Shown: in pieces, positions 8,141-16,679 of the stretch
How positions within the stretch are numbered: the first letter of the stretch is position 1
How the letters are laid out: every line of letters starts with the position of its first letter
Source: Rhodospirillales bacterium 70-18
GTDB taxonomy: Bacteria > Pseudomonadota > Alphaproteobacteria > Acetobacterales > Acetobacteraceae
DNA: 64,000 nt
Assembly: GCA_001899585.1 (NCBI GenBank)
Contig: MKWE01000047.1
Span: forward strand, 1 to 64,000
Direction of reading: 5' to 3'
Position numbers and translations under genes: made by a program
The notes under the pieces: generated by a model
The model's input: only the letters and a program-made list of their open reading frames with translations
Database searches by the model: none
Told to the model about the DNA's origin: nothing

Positions 8141-8195
8141 CGTCTCTCGATCTGTTTGCGACCCATCTACCCTGGCCATTGTGCCGCCAAAACTC

Positions 8196-9488
8196 TCACG
8201 CCGGTTCGATTCGGATCAGTGCCGGATCTTCCAGCACCGCGTCCAGCCCGGCAATGCGGGCCAGCGCCGCGCGCATCGCCGCCTCGTTGGTCTCATGCGT
8301 CACCAGCACCACCGGCACCGCCTCGCCGGGGCTGCGGCCGCGCTGGAGCATGCTTTCCAGCGAGATGCCGGCGTCGCGCAGTTCGGCGGTGACATCGGCG
8401 ATCACCCCGGGTCGGTCCACCACCATCAGGCGCAGGTAATAGGCGCCGACATGGGCTGCCATCGGCACCGACGGCGCGTCCGACAGCGCGCTGGCGGCAG
8501 CCCCCCAGACCGGCGTGAAGCGCCCGCGCGCGATGTCGATCAGGTCGGCCACCACGGCCGAGGCGGTCGGCCCGGCGCCGGCCCCCCTGCCCTCCAGCAT
8601 CACCCGGCCGACGAAATCGCCCTCCGCCACCACCGCGTTGAACACACCGTCCACCCGGGCGATCGGCGCGGTGTGCGCCACCATGCACGGATGCACCCGC
8701 GCCTCGATGCCCGCCTCGGTCCGCCGGGCGATGCCCAGCAGCTTGATGCGGTAGCCGAGTTCGGTGGCGAACGCGATGTCCAGCGCCGACACCCGGCGGA
8801 TACCCTCCACATGCACCGCGCCGAAATCCACCGGCCGGCCGAATGCCAGCGCGGCCAGGATTGCCAGCTTGTGCGCGGCGTCGATGCCATCCACGTCAAA
8901 GGCCGGGTCGGCCTCGGCGTAGCCCAGCTTCTGGGCGTCGGTCAGCACCTCGGCGAACTCCCGCCCGCGCTCGCGCATCACGGTGAGAATGTAGTTGCAG
9001 GTGCCGTTGAGGATGCCGGCCACGCGCGAGATGCGGTTGCCGGCCAGCCCCTCGCGCAGCGCCTTGATCACCGGTATGCCGCCGGCCACCGCCGCCTCGA
9101 ACGCCAGCGCCACGCCGGCACGCTCGGCCTGCTCGGCCAGGGCCGCGCCGTGCACCGCCAGCAGCGCCTTGTTGGCGGTCACCACCGGCTTGCCGGCAGC
9201 CAGGGCGGCCTGCACCAGCGCGCGCGCCGAACCCTCGGAGCCGCCGATCGCCTCCACCACCACGTCCACCGCCGGGTCGGCGGCCAGCGCCACCGGGTCG
9301 TCGTACCAGCGCAGCCCGGCCAGCGACACGCCACGGTCGCGCGTGCGGTCGCGCGCCGAGACGGCGGTGACCGCGATCGGCCGGCCGGCGCGGGCGGCGA
9401 TGATGTCGGCATTGGCGCGCAGCATGGTCAGCACGCCGGCCCCCACGGTGCCCAGGCCGGCGACGGCGACGGAAAGCGGACGGGTCAT
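8196..9488 (-). CDS. hom: homoserine dehydrogenase
   Basis: Reduces aspartate semialdehyde to homoserine with NAD(P)H, the branch point to threonine and methionine. The 430-residue protein has the dinucleotide motif GLGTVG at 11-16, the TANKALL segment around 104-110 with conserved Lys107, GILNGTCNYI around 158-167, and the DPAFDVDG segment near 194-201. The last 80 residues form an ACT domain, containing VDRPGVIADVTAELRDAGIS, which usually gives feedback control by threonine. The start ATG overlaps the stop of the upstream aminotransferase by 4 bp (ATGA), so the two are co-transcribed and coupled. Confidence 0.97.
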   Translation of the reverse strand: MTRPLSVAVAGLGTVGAGVLTMLRANADIIAARAGRPIAVTAVSARDRTRDRGVSLAGLRWYDDPVALAADPAVDVVVEAIGGSEGSARALVQAALAAGKPVVTANKALLAVHGAALAEQAERAGVALAFEAAVAGGIPVIKALREGLAGNRISRVAGILNGTCNYILTVMRERGREFAEVLTDAQKLGYAEADPAFDVDGIDAAHKLAILAALAFGRPVDFGAVHVEGIRRVSALDIAFATELGYRIKLLGIARRTEAGIEARVHPCMVAHTAPIARVDGVFNAVVAEGDFVGRVMLEGRGAGAGPTASAVVADLIDIARGRFTPVWGAAASALSDAPSVPMAAHVGAYYLRLMVVDRPGVIADVTAELRDAGISLESMLQRGRSPGEAVPVVLVTHETNEAAMRAALARIAGLDAVLEDPALIRIEPA

Positions 9489-10702
9489 GCAGGGGTCTCC
9501 TCAAGGGTCTCGGGCGGCGGCGCGTTGTCGGTTTGCAGGAAGGCGCGGATGCTGCGCAGCGCCTGGCGCAGCCGCTGGGTATTCTCCACCAGGGCGATGC
9601 GCACATGGCCGTCGCCCTGCTCGCCGAAGCCGATGCCCGGCGCCACGGCCACCCCGGCGCGCGCCAGCAGCAGCTTGCTGAATCCCACACTGCCCAGATG
9701 CGCGAACCGCTCCGGGATCGGCGCCCAGGCGAACATCGAGCCATCCGGGCTCGGCACCTCCCAGCCGGCGGCGTGCAGGCCGCGGATCAGCACGTCCCGC
9801 CGCTCCCGGTACAGGTCGCGCATCGCCTGCACGCAGTCCTGCGGCCCGTTCAGCGCGGCGGTGGCGGCGACCTGGATGGGGGTGAAGGCGCCATAGTCCA
9901 GATACGACTTCATCCGGGTCAGCGCGTTGATCAGCCGCGGATTGCCGGCCGCGAAGCCCATCCGCCAGCCGGGCATGGAATAGGTCTTGGACAGGCTGGT
10001 GAACTCCACCGCGATGTCCTTCGCCCCCTCCACCTGCAGGATCGAGGGCGGCACCAGGTCGCCGAAATAGATCTCGGCATAGGCGAGGTCGGACATGATC
10101 CAGATCTCATGCGCCCGGCAGAACGCCACGATCTCCTTGTAGAAATCCAACGTCGCCAGGTACGCGGTTGGATTTGAAGGAAAATTGACGATCAGCGCGG
10201 TCGGCTTCGGCACCGAATGCCGCACCGCCCGGTCCAGCGCCCGCAGCATCTCCTCGTCCGGCGTGGCCGGGATGGAGCGCACCGAGGCGCCGGCGATGAT
10301 GAAGCCGAACTGATGGATCGGGTAGGACGGGTTGGGCACCAGGATGGTGTCGCCCGGGCTGGTGATGGCGGCGGCCAGGTTGGCCAGCCCCTCCTTGGAG
10401 CCGAGCGTGGCCACCACTTCGGTCTCCGGGTCCAGCTTCACGTCGAACCGGCGGGCGTAGTAGCCGGCGAGGGCGCGGCGCAGGCCGGGGATGCCCTTGC
10501 TGGTGGAATAGCGGTGGCTGCGCGGGTCCTGCACCGTCTCCACCAACTTGGCGACGATATGCGGCGGCGTCGGGCTGTCCGGGTTGCCCATGCCGAGGTC
10601 GATGATGTCCGCGCCGCCGGCGCGCGAGGCCGCCTTGGCCGCATTGACCTCGGCGAACACATAGGGCGGCAGGCGGCGGATGCGGTGGAACTCGTCGGCC
10701 AT
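9485..10702 (-). CDS. class I/II PLP aminotransferase (alanine or LL-diaminopimelate type)
   Basis: A 405-residue fold-type I aminotransferase. The PLP lysine is Lys239 in SLSKTYSMPGWRMGF, with Asp205 and Tyr208 in the cofactor-binding stretch and Arg247 in the carboxylate-binding part. The sequence is close to proteins annotated either as LL-diaminopimelate aminotransferase or as glutamate-pyruvate aminotransferase AlaC, which often precede hom. The two activities cannot be separated by eye. I use the ATG at 10702 (MADEFHRIRR); the frame is open 25 codons further upstream without similarity. It overlaps hom by 4 bp. Confidence 0.93.
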   Translation of the reverse strand: MADEFHRIRRLPPYVFAEVNAAKAASRAGGADIIDLGMGNPDSPTPPHIVAKLVETVQDPRSHRYSTSKGIPGLRRALAGYYARRFDVKLDPETEVVATLGSKEGLANLAAAITSPGDTILVPNPSYPIHQFGFIIAGASVRSIPATPDEEMLRALDRAVRHSVPKPTALIVNFPSNPTAYLATLDFYKEIVAFCRAHEIWIMSDLAYAEIYFGDLVPPSILQVEGAKDIAVEFTSLSKTYSMPGWRMGFAAGNPRLINALTRMKSYLDYGAFTPIQVAATAALNGPQDCVQAMRDLYRERRDVLIRGLHAAGWEVPSPDGSMFAWAPIPERFAHLGSVGFSKLLLARAGVAVAPGIGFGEQGDGHVRIALVENTQRLRQALRSIRAFLQTDNAPPPETLEETPA

Positions 10703-10761
10703 GGCGGTCGGTCCATAACGGGGGGCAGGAAGGCAGGATGCGGGCACACATGTCCGGCAAC

Positions 10762-10787
10762 TCCGCCGCCCTGGCAAGAGCGGCGGA
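10762..10787 (-). terminator. hairpin downstream of the lipoprotein gene
   Basis: Arms TCCGCCGC (10762-10769) and GCGGCGGA (10780-10787) form a perfect 8-bp stem with a 10-nt loop. It lies after the stop of the minus-strand lipoprotein gene and before the aminotransferase start. No U-tract follows, so termination strength is uncertain. Confidence 0.4.
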
Positions 10788-10820
10788 TTCGGCTCGATTT
10801 CGGCTCAGTTCGCTCTCAGT

Positions 10821-11876
10821 TCAGTTCGCCACGGCGGCCACCCCGCCATGGCCCTGCGCCTCGGCGGTCAGCCGGATGGCGCCGCGCGGCACCCCGGCGC
10901 GCTCCAGCGCCACGGCGATCGATTCGGCGCGGGCATAGGCCAGCGGCAGTGCGGCGGCCTGCGCCGCGGGGTCGCTGGACGCGGCGTCGCCGAACCCGCC
11001 CACCGCCATCGCCGCCGCGCCACGCGTCGCCGCCAGTTGGCGCAAGGCGGACTCGGCAGTGGCGGGCAACGCGGATGAGCCGACCGGGAAGGTCACCGGC
11101 ACTGGCTGGCCGGGCACCACCGGCACCGCCCGGGGCGGCGCCGGCGGCGGCGGCACCGGCGGCGGCACCGGGATCGTCACCGACGACACCCCCGGCAGCC
11201 GGGGCGGTGGCGGGGGGGCGAGCGGAATATCCAGGCCGGCCGTCGCGGCCATGGCCGGCGGGGTCGCCACCTGGGCGGCGGCGGCAGCCTTGGCCGGCAC
11301 GGCCGGCGCAGTTGGGGCGGGTGCCCGCGGGGCGGATACTGGCGGGGCGGATACTGGCGGGGTGGATACTGGCGGGGTGGATACTGGCGGGGTGGCTGCC
11401 GACGCGGCCGCCACAGGCGCCATCGCCGGGGCCGCGACCGGGGCTTGCGGCGCCGACGGCGGCGGCGGCGCGCTGGCGGCCTGCATGGTGGCGCTTGCCT
11501 GGTCCGGATCGGCCGCTGCCACCGCCGGGCGCGCCGTCACGGCCGGCATGGTCAGCGGCGCCGCGGCGGCGCCGAATTCCGCGCTGGTCCGGTCACCGAT
11601 CAGCCGCCCGGCAATGCGGGCGCGATCGGCGGCATCGGTTGCCTGCGGCCGGGTCGGCACGGTGGACAGGCGCGGATACGGCGCATCGGCGTTGGGCGGC
11701 GCCGGCCGGGCCTCAGCGATCCGCCCGCCCTCCAGGCTGTGCCACCAGGCGACCGGGTCGGCCGGCCCGTTATCGGCACAGCCGGCCAGCGCCCCGGCGG
11801 CCAGCAAACCGGCCACCGCCAGCAGCAGCCGGCTCCTGCCCCCGGTGCGGCGCCACGCCTCTTGGGGGCGGCGCAC
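10821..11876 (-). CDS. proline-rich OmpA-like lipoprotein
   Basis: A 351-residue lipoprotein. The N-terminus is basic, followed by a hydrophobic stretch and the lipobox LAGC around residue 30, so it should be processed by signal peptidase II. The middle is long, low-complexity and Pro/Ala-rich with pentapeptide repeats of the PPVSx type, which could span the periplasm. The C-terminal 90 residues (VTFPVGSSALPATAESALRQ and onward) look like an OmpA/MotB-type peptidoglycan-binding domain. The start is uncertain: I use a GTG at 11876, since the longer open frame reading back over phaC is antisense noise. It is divergent from phaC. Confidence 0.72.
   Translation of the reverse strand: MRRPQEAWRRTGGRSRLLLAVAGLLAAGALAGCADNGPADPVAWWHSLEGGRIAEARPAPPNADAPYPRLSTVPTRPQATDAADRARIAGRLIGDRTSAEFGAAAAPLTMPAVTARPAVAAADPDQASATMQAASAPPPPSAPQAPVAAPAMAPVAAASAATPPVSTPPVSTPPVSAPPVSAPRAPAPTAPAVPAKAAAAAQVATPPAMAATAGLDIPLAPPPPPRLPGVSSVTIPVPPPVPPPPAPPRAVPVVPGQPVPVTFPVGSSALPATAESALRQLAATRGAAAMAVGGFGDAASSDPAAQAAALPLAYARAESIAVALERAGVPRGAIRLTAEAQGHGGVAAVAN
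11326..11395. repeat. 15-bp tandem repeat coding for PPVSx pentapeptides
   Basis: The unit GGCGGGGYGGATACT is repeated from 11326: the first copy has one mismatch, copies at 11341, 11356 and 11371 are nearly identical, and a partial copy begins at 11386. Inside the lipoprotein gene the unit encodes Pro-Pro-Val-Ser-Thr/Ala, so expansion or loss keeps the frame. Confidence 0.85.
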
Positions 11877-12017
11877 TTGAACACCATGTGCCCCCCCTGT
11901 AACAGATGGCCTGCTCGCCGCTCTCATCCGTATCCGCTCCCGCCTCGCGCCGCCCCGCGCGGGGCTCCTGGCGCCCCAGATGTAGCAGCGGGTGGCAGCC
12001 CACGAAAGGACGCCCGA

Positions 12018-13844
12018 ATGGCCGATCCCAAGAAGCCCTCCCCCACCCCCCCCGAGGGCGCCCGCGCCGACACCTTCAAGCTGCCCGACCCGGCCGAGTT
12101 CGGCCGCTCGATGGCCGGCATCGCCGAGCGGTCGCAACGGCTGGTGGGTGAGTGGCTGAAGCGTCAGGCCGAGGACGGGGCCACCAGCCCCGACCCGCTG
12201 AACATCGGCACCGCCTTCATGGAAATGACCGCCAAGCTGATGGCCAACCCGGCCCGCATGGTGCAGGCGCAGATGGGCTTCTGGCAGGACTACATGTCGC
12301 TGTGGCAAAGCACCGCGCGGCGCATGATGGGCATGGAGAGCGAGCCGGTCATCCAGGCCGACCCCAAGGATCGCCGCTTCAAGGACGATTCCTGGAAGGA
12401 AAACGACGTTTTCGACTTCATCAAGCAGTCCTACCTGCTGTCCGCCCGCTACGTGCAGGACGTGGTCACCCATGTGGACGGGCTGGAGCCGGCCACCGCG
12501 CAGAAGGTGGATTTCTACTCCCGCCAGTTCATCGACGCGATGAGCCCCAGCAATTTCCTGCTGACCAACCCCGAGGTGCTGCGCAAAACCGCCGAGACCG
12601 GCGGCGAGAACCTCATCAAGGGCCTGAACAACCTGCTGTCGGACCTGGAGCGCGGGCGCGGCAAGCTGCGCATCAAAATGACCGACACCGAGGCGTTCCG
12701 CATCGGCGAGAACATCGCCGTCACCCCCGGCAAGGTGGTCTACCAGAACGACCTGATGCAGCTCATCCAGTACGCCCCCACCACCGAGAAGGTGCTGAAG
12801 CGGCCGCTGCTGATCATTCCGCCATGGATCAACAAGTTCTACATCCTGGACCTGCGGCCGCGGAACAGCCTGGTGCGCTGGGCGGTCAGCCAGGGGCACA
12901 CGGTGTTCATGGTCTCCTGGGTCAACCCGGACGAGCGCCTGGCCGAGAAGGGCTTCGACGACTACATGAAGGAAGGTATCCTCGACGCGCTGTCGGCGAT
13001 CGAGGCGGCCACCGGCGAGAGCGCCATCAACGCCATCGGCTACTGCCTGGGCGGCACGCTGCTCAGCTCCACCCTGGCCTGGATGACCGCGCACGACGAC
13101 ACGCGCATCAAATCCGCCACCTTCTTCGTCACGCTGATGGATTTCCGCGAGTCGGGCGAGCTGAACGTGTTCATCGACGAAGAGCAGATCAAGATGCTCG
13201 AAGACAAGATGAACAAGCGCGGCTTCCTCGAAGGCAGCGAGATGGCGACCACCTTCAACATGCTGCGGGCGAACGATCTTATCTGGTCGTTCGTGGTCAA
13301 CAACTATCTGCTGGGCAACGACGCCTTCCCGTTCGACCTGCTGTACTGGAACAGCGATTCCACCCGCATGCCGGCGCGCATGCACAGCTTCTACCTGCGC
13401 AACATGTACCAGGAGAACCTGCTGGCCGAACCCGGCGGCATCAGCCTGGCCGGCACGCCGATCGACCTCGGGCGCGTCAAGGTGCCGGCCTATTTCCTGT
13501 CCACCCGCGAGGACCATATCGCGCCGTGGAAAAGCACCTATCACGGCACCCACCTGCTGAGCGGCCCCTGCCGCTTCGTGCTGGCCGCCTCCGGCCACAT
13601 CGCCGGCGTGGTCAACCCGCCGGACGGCGGCAAATATAGCCACTGGATCAACTCCGAGCTGCCGGAGGACCCCGAGGCGTGGTTCCATGGCGCCACCGAG
13701 ATCGCCGGCTCCTGGTGGCCGGACTGGCAGCGCTGGATCACCGCGCTGGACAAGCGCCAGGTGAAGGCCCGCGTGCCCGGCGACGGCAAGCTGGCGGCCA
13801 TCGAGGATGCACCTGGAAGTTACGTGAAGGTTTTGCTGAATTAG
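12018..13844 (+). CDS. phaC: class I poly(3-hydroxyalkanoate) synthase
   Basis: Polymerises (R)-3-hydroxyacyl-CoA into polyhydroxyalkanoate storage granules. The 608-residue protein has the PhaC N-terminal domain (about residues 90-270) followed by an alpha/beta-hydrolase domain. The lipase-like box is GYCLGG with catalytic Cys343; Asp499 in STREDH and His527 in ASGHIAG complete the triad. Length fits class I, which acts as a single subunit. The ATG at 12018 has GAAAGGA seven bases upstream; the open frame continues upstream but antisense to the lipoprotein. No phaA, phaB or phasin gene is adjacent. Confidence 0.96.
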   Translation: MADPKKPSPTPPEGARADTFKLPDPAEFGRSMAGIAERSQRLVGEWLKRQAEDGATSPDPLNIGTAFMEMTAKLMANPARMVQAQMGFWQDYMSLWQSTARRMMGMESEPVIQADPKDRRFKDDSWKENDVFDFIKQSYLLSARYVQDVVTHVDGLEPATAQKVDFYSRQFIDAMSPSNFLLTNPEVLRKTAETGGENLIKGLNNLLSDLERGRGKLRIKMTDTEAFRIGENIAVTPGKVVYQNDLMQLIQYAPTTEKVLKRPLLIIPPWINKFYILDLRPRNSLVRWAVSQGHTVFMVSWVNPDERLAEKGFDDYMKEGILDALSAIEAATGESAINAIGYCLGGTLLSSTLAWMTAHDDTRIKSATFFVTLMDFRESGELNVFIDEEQIKMLEDKMNKRGFLEGSEMATTFNMLRANDLIWSFVVNNYLLGNDAFPFDLLYWNSDSTRMPARMHSFYLRNMYQENLLAEPGGISLAGTPIDLGRVKVPAYFLSTREDHIAPWKSTYHGTHLLSGPCRFVLAASGHIAGVVNPPDGGKYSHWINSELPEDPEAWFHGATEIAGSWWPDWQRWITALDKRQVKARVPGDGKLAAIEDAPGSYVKVLLN

Positions 13845-13952
13845 GGATCGGCCGCCGCTTTATGCTGGCATGGAATATTATCGGTAGGCAATATTTCGGC
13901 GGAGCGCCGAGCCGCATTCCAACCAGGCGGCCCAACACCGGCGGGAGGTTTC

Positions 13953-14744
13953 ATGTATCGTCGAATTCTCGCGCTCGGGTTGCTCGCGGCCGGTATGGGC
14001 GCGTCGGGCGCGGCCGCGCAGGCCCTGTGCATCGGCTTCGGGCCACAGGCGCCGCGCGACATCAGCAGCCCCGCCGGCAGCAACGCGCAGGTCTTTACCC
14101 CGGCACCGCCCTATCGCCAGATGAACCTGTGCAACCTGCACACCCATACCAATGCCGAACACAAGGGGCCGGGCTTCAGCGTCTTCGCGGGCGCCGGCAA
14201 GTACGGCGGATACCAGTGCAACGAGACCGCCAGCCTGACCAAGACTGAACTGGAAGACCCGGCGCATGGCCACGGCGCGTTCCACGGCGTGAAGCCGGGC
14301 GACACGATCGAGGTCCATTGGGTCTACACGTCCTGCATGGTGCCGCCGGGCGAAGGCCTCGGCGCCTGCATGAGCACGACCTGCCAGAACCCGGAGCTGC
14401 GGGTCGAGACGCAGGTGTTCCTGGTGGTGAATGATAAGAACGCGCTGGATTTCAACGATTTCACCAATGCAAGCCAGATGGTGAACGGACACTACCAGGC
14501 GAAATCGCTGCCCACGGGCACCGGCACGCCGGTGGTCTATGCCGGTTCCACCACCGGTTCCGACTACACCCAGTCGGCCTGCTCGCCGCTACAGGTGACC
14601 TGGAGCGTGCGGCCGCGCTGCGCCCGGCTCGACATCGGCTCGCTCAACCGCTGGGCTGAAGCGGGCAACGTATTCAAGGAGTCCCACTCCCACGGCGTGC
14701 GGCAATTGGTGACCGCCCCCGCGCTGCTGGCGCCGATCGAGTAG
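13953..14744 (+). CDS. exported delta-class carbonic anhydrase
   Basis: Predicted periplasmic enzyme for CO2/bicarbonate interconversion. The 263-residue protein starts with a signal peptide (MYRRILALGLLAAGMGASG..., cleavage near residue 23 after AQA). The mature part contains NLCNLHTHTNAEHKGPGF and HGAFHGVKPGDTIEVHWVY, which I recognise as the conserved core of the delta carbonic anhydrase family first described in diatoms. The several histidines would be zinc ligands. Multiple cysteines fit disulfides in an exported protein. The ATG has GGGAGG four bases upstream. It is the only delta-CA I see here and has no linked bicarbonate transporter. Family call is from memory of motifs. Confidence 0.8.
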   Translation: MYRRILALGLLAAGMGASGAAAQALCIGFGPQAPRDISSPAGSNAQVFTPAPPYRQMNLCNLHTHTNAEHKGPGFSVFAGAGKYGGYQCNETASLTKTELEDPAHGHGAFHGVKPGDTIEVHWVYTSCMVPPGEGLGACMSTTCQNPELRVETQVFLVVNDKNALDFNDFTNASQMVNGHYQAKSLPTGTGTPVVYAGSTTGSDYTQSACSPLQVTWSVRPRCARLDIGSLNRWAEAGNVFKESHSHGVRQLVTAPALLAPIE

Positions 14745-14751
14745 CGCGCTC

Positions 14752-16581
14752 CTACCCTCCCCCACCACGCTCGCCCGGCATCGGCCGAGCGTCGCGCAGC
14801 CGGCGGCGGCCGATCGGGCGCACCTCCGCGCGCGGCACCATGGCGCGGATCTCGGCCTGGAAGGTCGCGCGCTGCTCGTGGATGGTGGCGATCACCGGCC
14901 CCATCGGCACCCCCAGGTCCACCAGCACCGCCTCCGCAAGTTGCAGGCTGGCCTCAATCGTCTCGGGCACCGCGTCGGTGGCGCCGGTGGCGTAGAGGCT
15001 CGCCGCGTGGCTGGCATCGCGGGCGCGGGCGACGATCAGCAGGTCCGCCCGCTCCGCCCGCGCGGTCACCACCAGCAGGTCGGCGGCGCTCCGCTCGGTC
15101 ATCGTCACCACCAGCGCACGGGCGGTGTCCAGGCGCAGCCGGTGCAGCATCTCCACCCGCGTGATGTCCCCCCACGACACCGGCCGGCCCAGCCGGCGCT
15201 GCGCGGCCACGCGGTCGGTGTCGTTGTCGATGGCGACGTAGGGAATATTGTGCACCTCCAGCATCCTCGCCACCGTCTCCCCCACCCGCCCGAAACCGGC
15301 GATGATGACATGCGGCGCGTCCCCGAAGGCCATCGGCTCGGCCAGCGCCGAGTCCACCCTGGCCGCCGGCGCCAGCCGCCGTTCCGCCGCCTCGCCCAGG
15401 CGCGAAAGCAGCGGGATCAGCGCCATCGTCACCGCCGCCAGACTGAGCGCGAAGCCCGAGGTGGCGGCCGGCAGCAAGCCGTTGGCCAGCGCCAGCCCGA
15501 GGATGACGAAGCCGAACTCGCCGCCCGGCGCCAGCAGCAGCCCCACCTGCACCGCCGCTGCCCAGCGCAGCCCGAACAGCCGGGCCAGCGGCGCGATCAG
15601 CACCGCCTTGCCCAGCACCAGCGCCACCGCGCCCAGCAGTAGTGGCGCCGGGCCGGCCAGGATCGTCGGCAGGTCCAGGCTCATGCCCACCGAGATCAGG
15701 AACACCCCCAGCAGCAGGCCCTTGAACGGCTCGATGGTCACCTCGACCTGCCGGCGGAACTCGGTCTCGGCCAGCAGCAGCCCGGCGATCAGGGCCCCCA
15801 TCGCCATCGACAGCCCTGCGGCGGCGGTGGCCAGCCCGGTCGCCAGGATCACCAGCAGGCAGGCGGCCATGAACAGTTCCGGGCTGCCGGTGCGCGCCAC
15901 GCTGCGGAACAGCGGCCGCAGCGCCAGCCGGCCGAAGCCGACCAGCCCCAGCACCACCGGCACCGCCTGCCCCAGCGCCAGCAGCAGCGCCAGCCCGCCC
16001 GCGCCTGCCCCGGCGCCGCCCTGACCCAGCACGCTGATCACGAACAGGATCGGCACCGCCGCGAGGTCCTGGAAGATCAGCACCGCCAGGCTGGTGCGCC
16101 CCACCGTGCCGCCCAGCCGCTTCTCGTCGGACAGCACCTGCACCACCACGGCGGTGGACGACATTGCCAGCGCCACGCCGACCACCGCGGCCACCACCGG
16201 CGCCAGCCCCAGCAGCAGCCCGCCGCCGGCCACCAGCACCGCGCACAGCGCCACCTGCAGCCCGCCCAGCCCGAACACCAGCCGGCGCATCACCACCAGC
16301 CGCTCGAACGACAATTCCAGCCCGATCATGAACATCAGCGTGACCACGCCCAACTCGGCGATCGGCGCGATGCCCTCCGGGTCGGCGATGATCATCGCCT
16401 CCAGCCAGGGCGGCCGGCCCAGCAGCGCCCACGCCCCGTACGGCCCCACCAGCAGCCCGACCAGCATGAAGCCCAGCACCGGGCTGACGCGCAGGCGATG
16501 GAACACCGGGATCACCACGCCGGCGGCGCCAAGGATGATCAGGGCGGGCTTGAACAGGGTGGGATCGACCGGGGCTGCCAT
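14752..16581 (-). CDS. CPA2-family monovalent cation/proton antiporter with TrkA-N domain
   Basis: A 609-residue inner-membrane protein like KefB/KefC or YbaL. About 12 hydrophobic segments cover residues 10-390, including VVTLMFMIGLELSF and a conserved VLIFQDLAAVP motif of the CPA2 exchanger domain. A cytoplasmic Rossmann TrkA-N domain follows, with VIIAGFGRVGETVARML near residue 415. It probably exchanges K+ or Na+ for protons and is gated by nucleotide or redox ligands. It lies downstream of the transglutaminase cluster on the same strand but separated by about 98 bp containing repeats, so it may have its own promoter. It is convergent with the carbonic anhydrase, with 7 bp between stops. 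Confidence 0.9.
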   Translation of the reverse strand: MAAPVDPTLFKPALIILGAAGVVIPVFHRLRVSPVLGFMLVGLLVGPYGAWALLGRPPWLEAMIIADPEGIAPIAELGVVTLMFMIGLELSFERLVVMRRLVFGLGGLQVALCAVLVAGGGLLLGLAPVVAAVVGVALAMSSTAVVVQVLSDEKRLGGTVGRTSLAVLIFQDLAAVPILFVISVLGQGGAGAGAGGLALLLALGQAVPVVLGLVGFGRLALRPLFRSVARTGSPELFMAACLLVILATGLATAAAGLSMAMGALIAGLLLAETEFRRQVEVTIEPFKGLLLGVFLISVGMSLDLPTILAGPAPLLLGAVALVLGKAVLIAPLARLFGLRWAAAVQVGLLLAPGGEFGFVILGLALANGLLPAATSGFALSLAAVTMALIPLLSRLGEAAERRLAPAARVDSALAEPMAFGDAPHVIIAGFGRVGETVARMLEVHNIPYVAIDNDTDRVAAQRRLGRPVSWGDITRVEMLHRLRLDTARALVVTMTERSAADLLVVTARAERADLLIVARARDASHAASLYATGATDAVPETIEASLQLAEAVLVDLGVPMGPVIATIHEQRATFQAEIRAMVPRAEVRPIGRRRLRDARPMPGERGGGG

Positions 16582-16609
16582 CGCGCCACCCTACAGGCTC
16601 GCAGGCGCC

Positions 16610-16674
16610 GCGACACCCGCGCGTCGTGCAACAAAGCGCGACACCCACGCAGCGCGCAACAAAGCGCGACACCC
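16610..16674. repeat. three copies of a GCGACACCC repeat at 28-bp spacing
   Basis: GCGACACCC occurs at 16610-16618, 16638-16646 and 16666-16674, exactly 28 bp apart. The last two copies extend to a 19-bp identity (GCAACAAAGCGCGACACCC). They occupy the 98-bp gap between the transglutaminase stop and the antiporter start and could be regulator sites or slippage products. Confidence 0.7.
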
Positions 16675-16679
16675 GCCCG

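Noticed and set aside
11952..11965. 14-bp GC palindrome between the lipoprotein gene and phaC
   Set aside because: GCCCCGCGCGGGGC is a perfect palindrome, but such GC-only palindromes are expected by chance in this composition and there is no regulator context.
11877..13688. N-terminal extension of the lipoprotein frame over phaC
   Set aside because: The extra 600 codons are antisense to phaC and lack similarity. The lipobox and signal sequence mark the true N-terminus near 11876.
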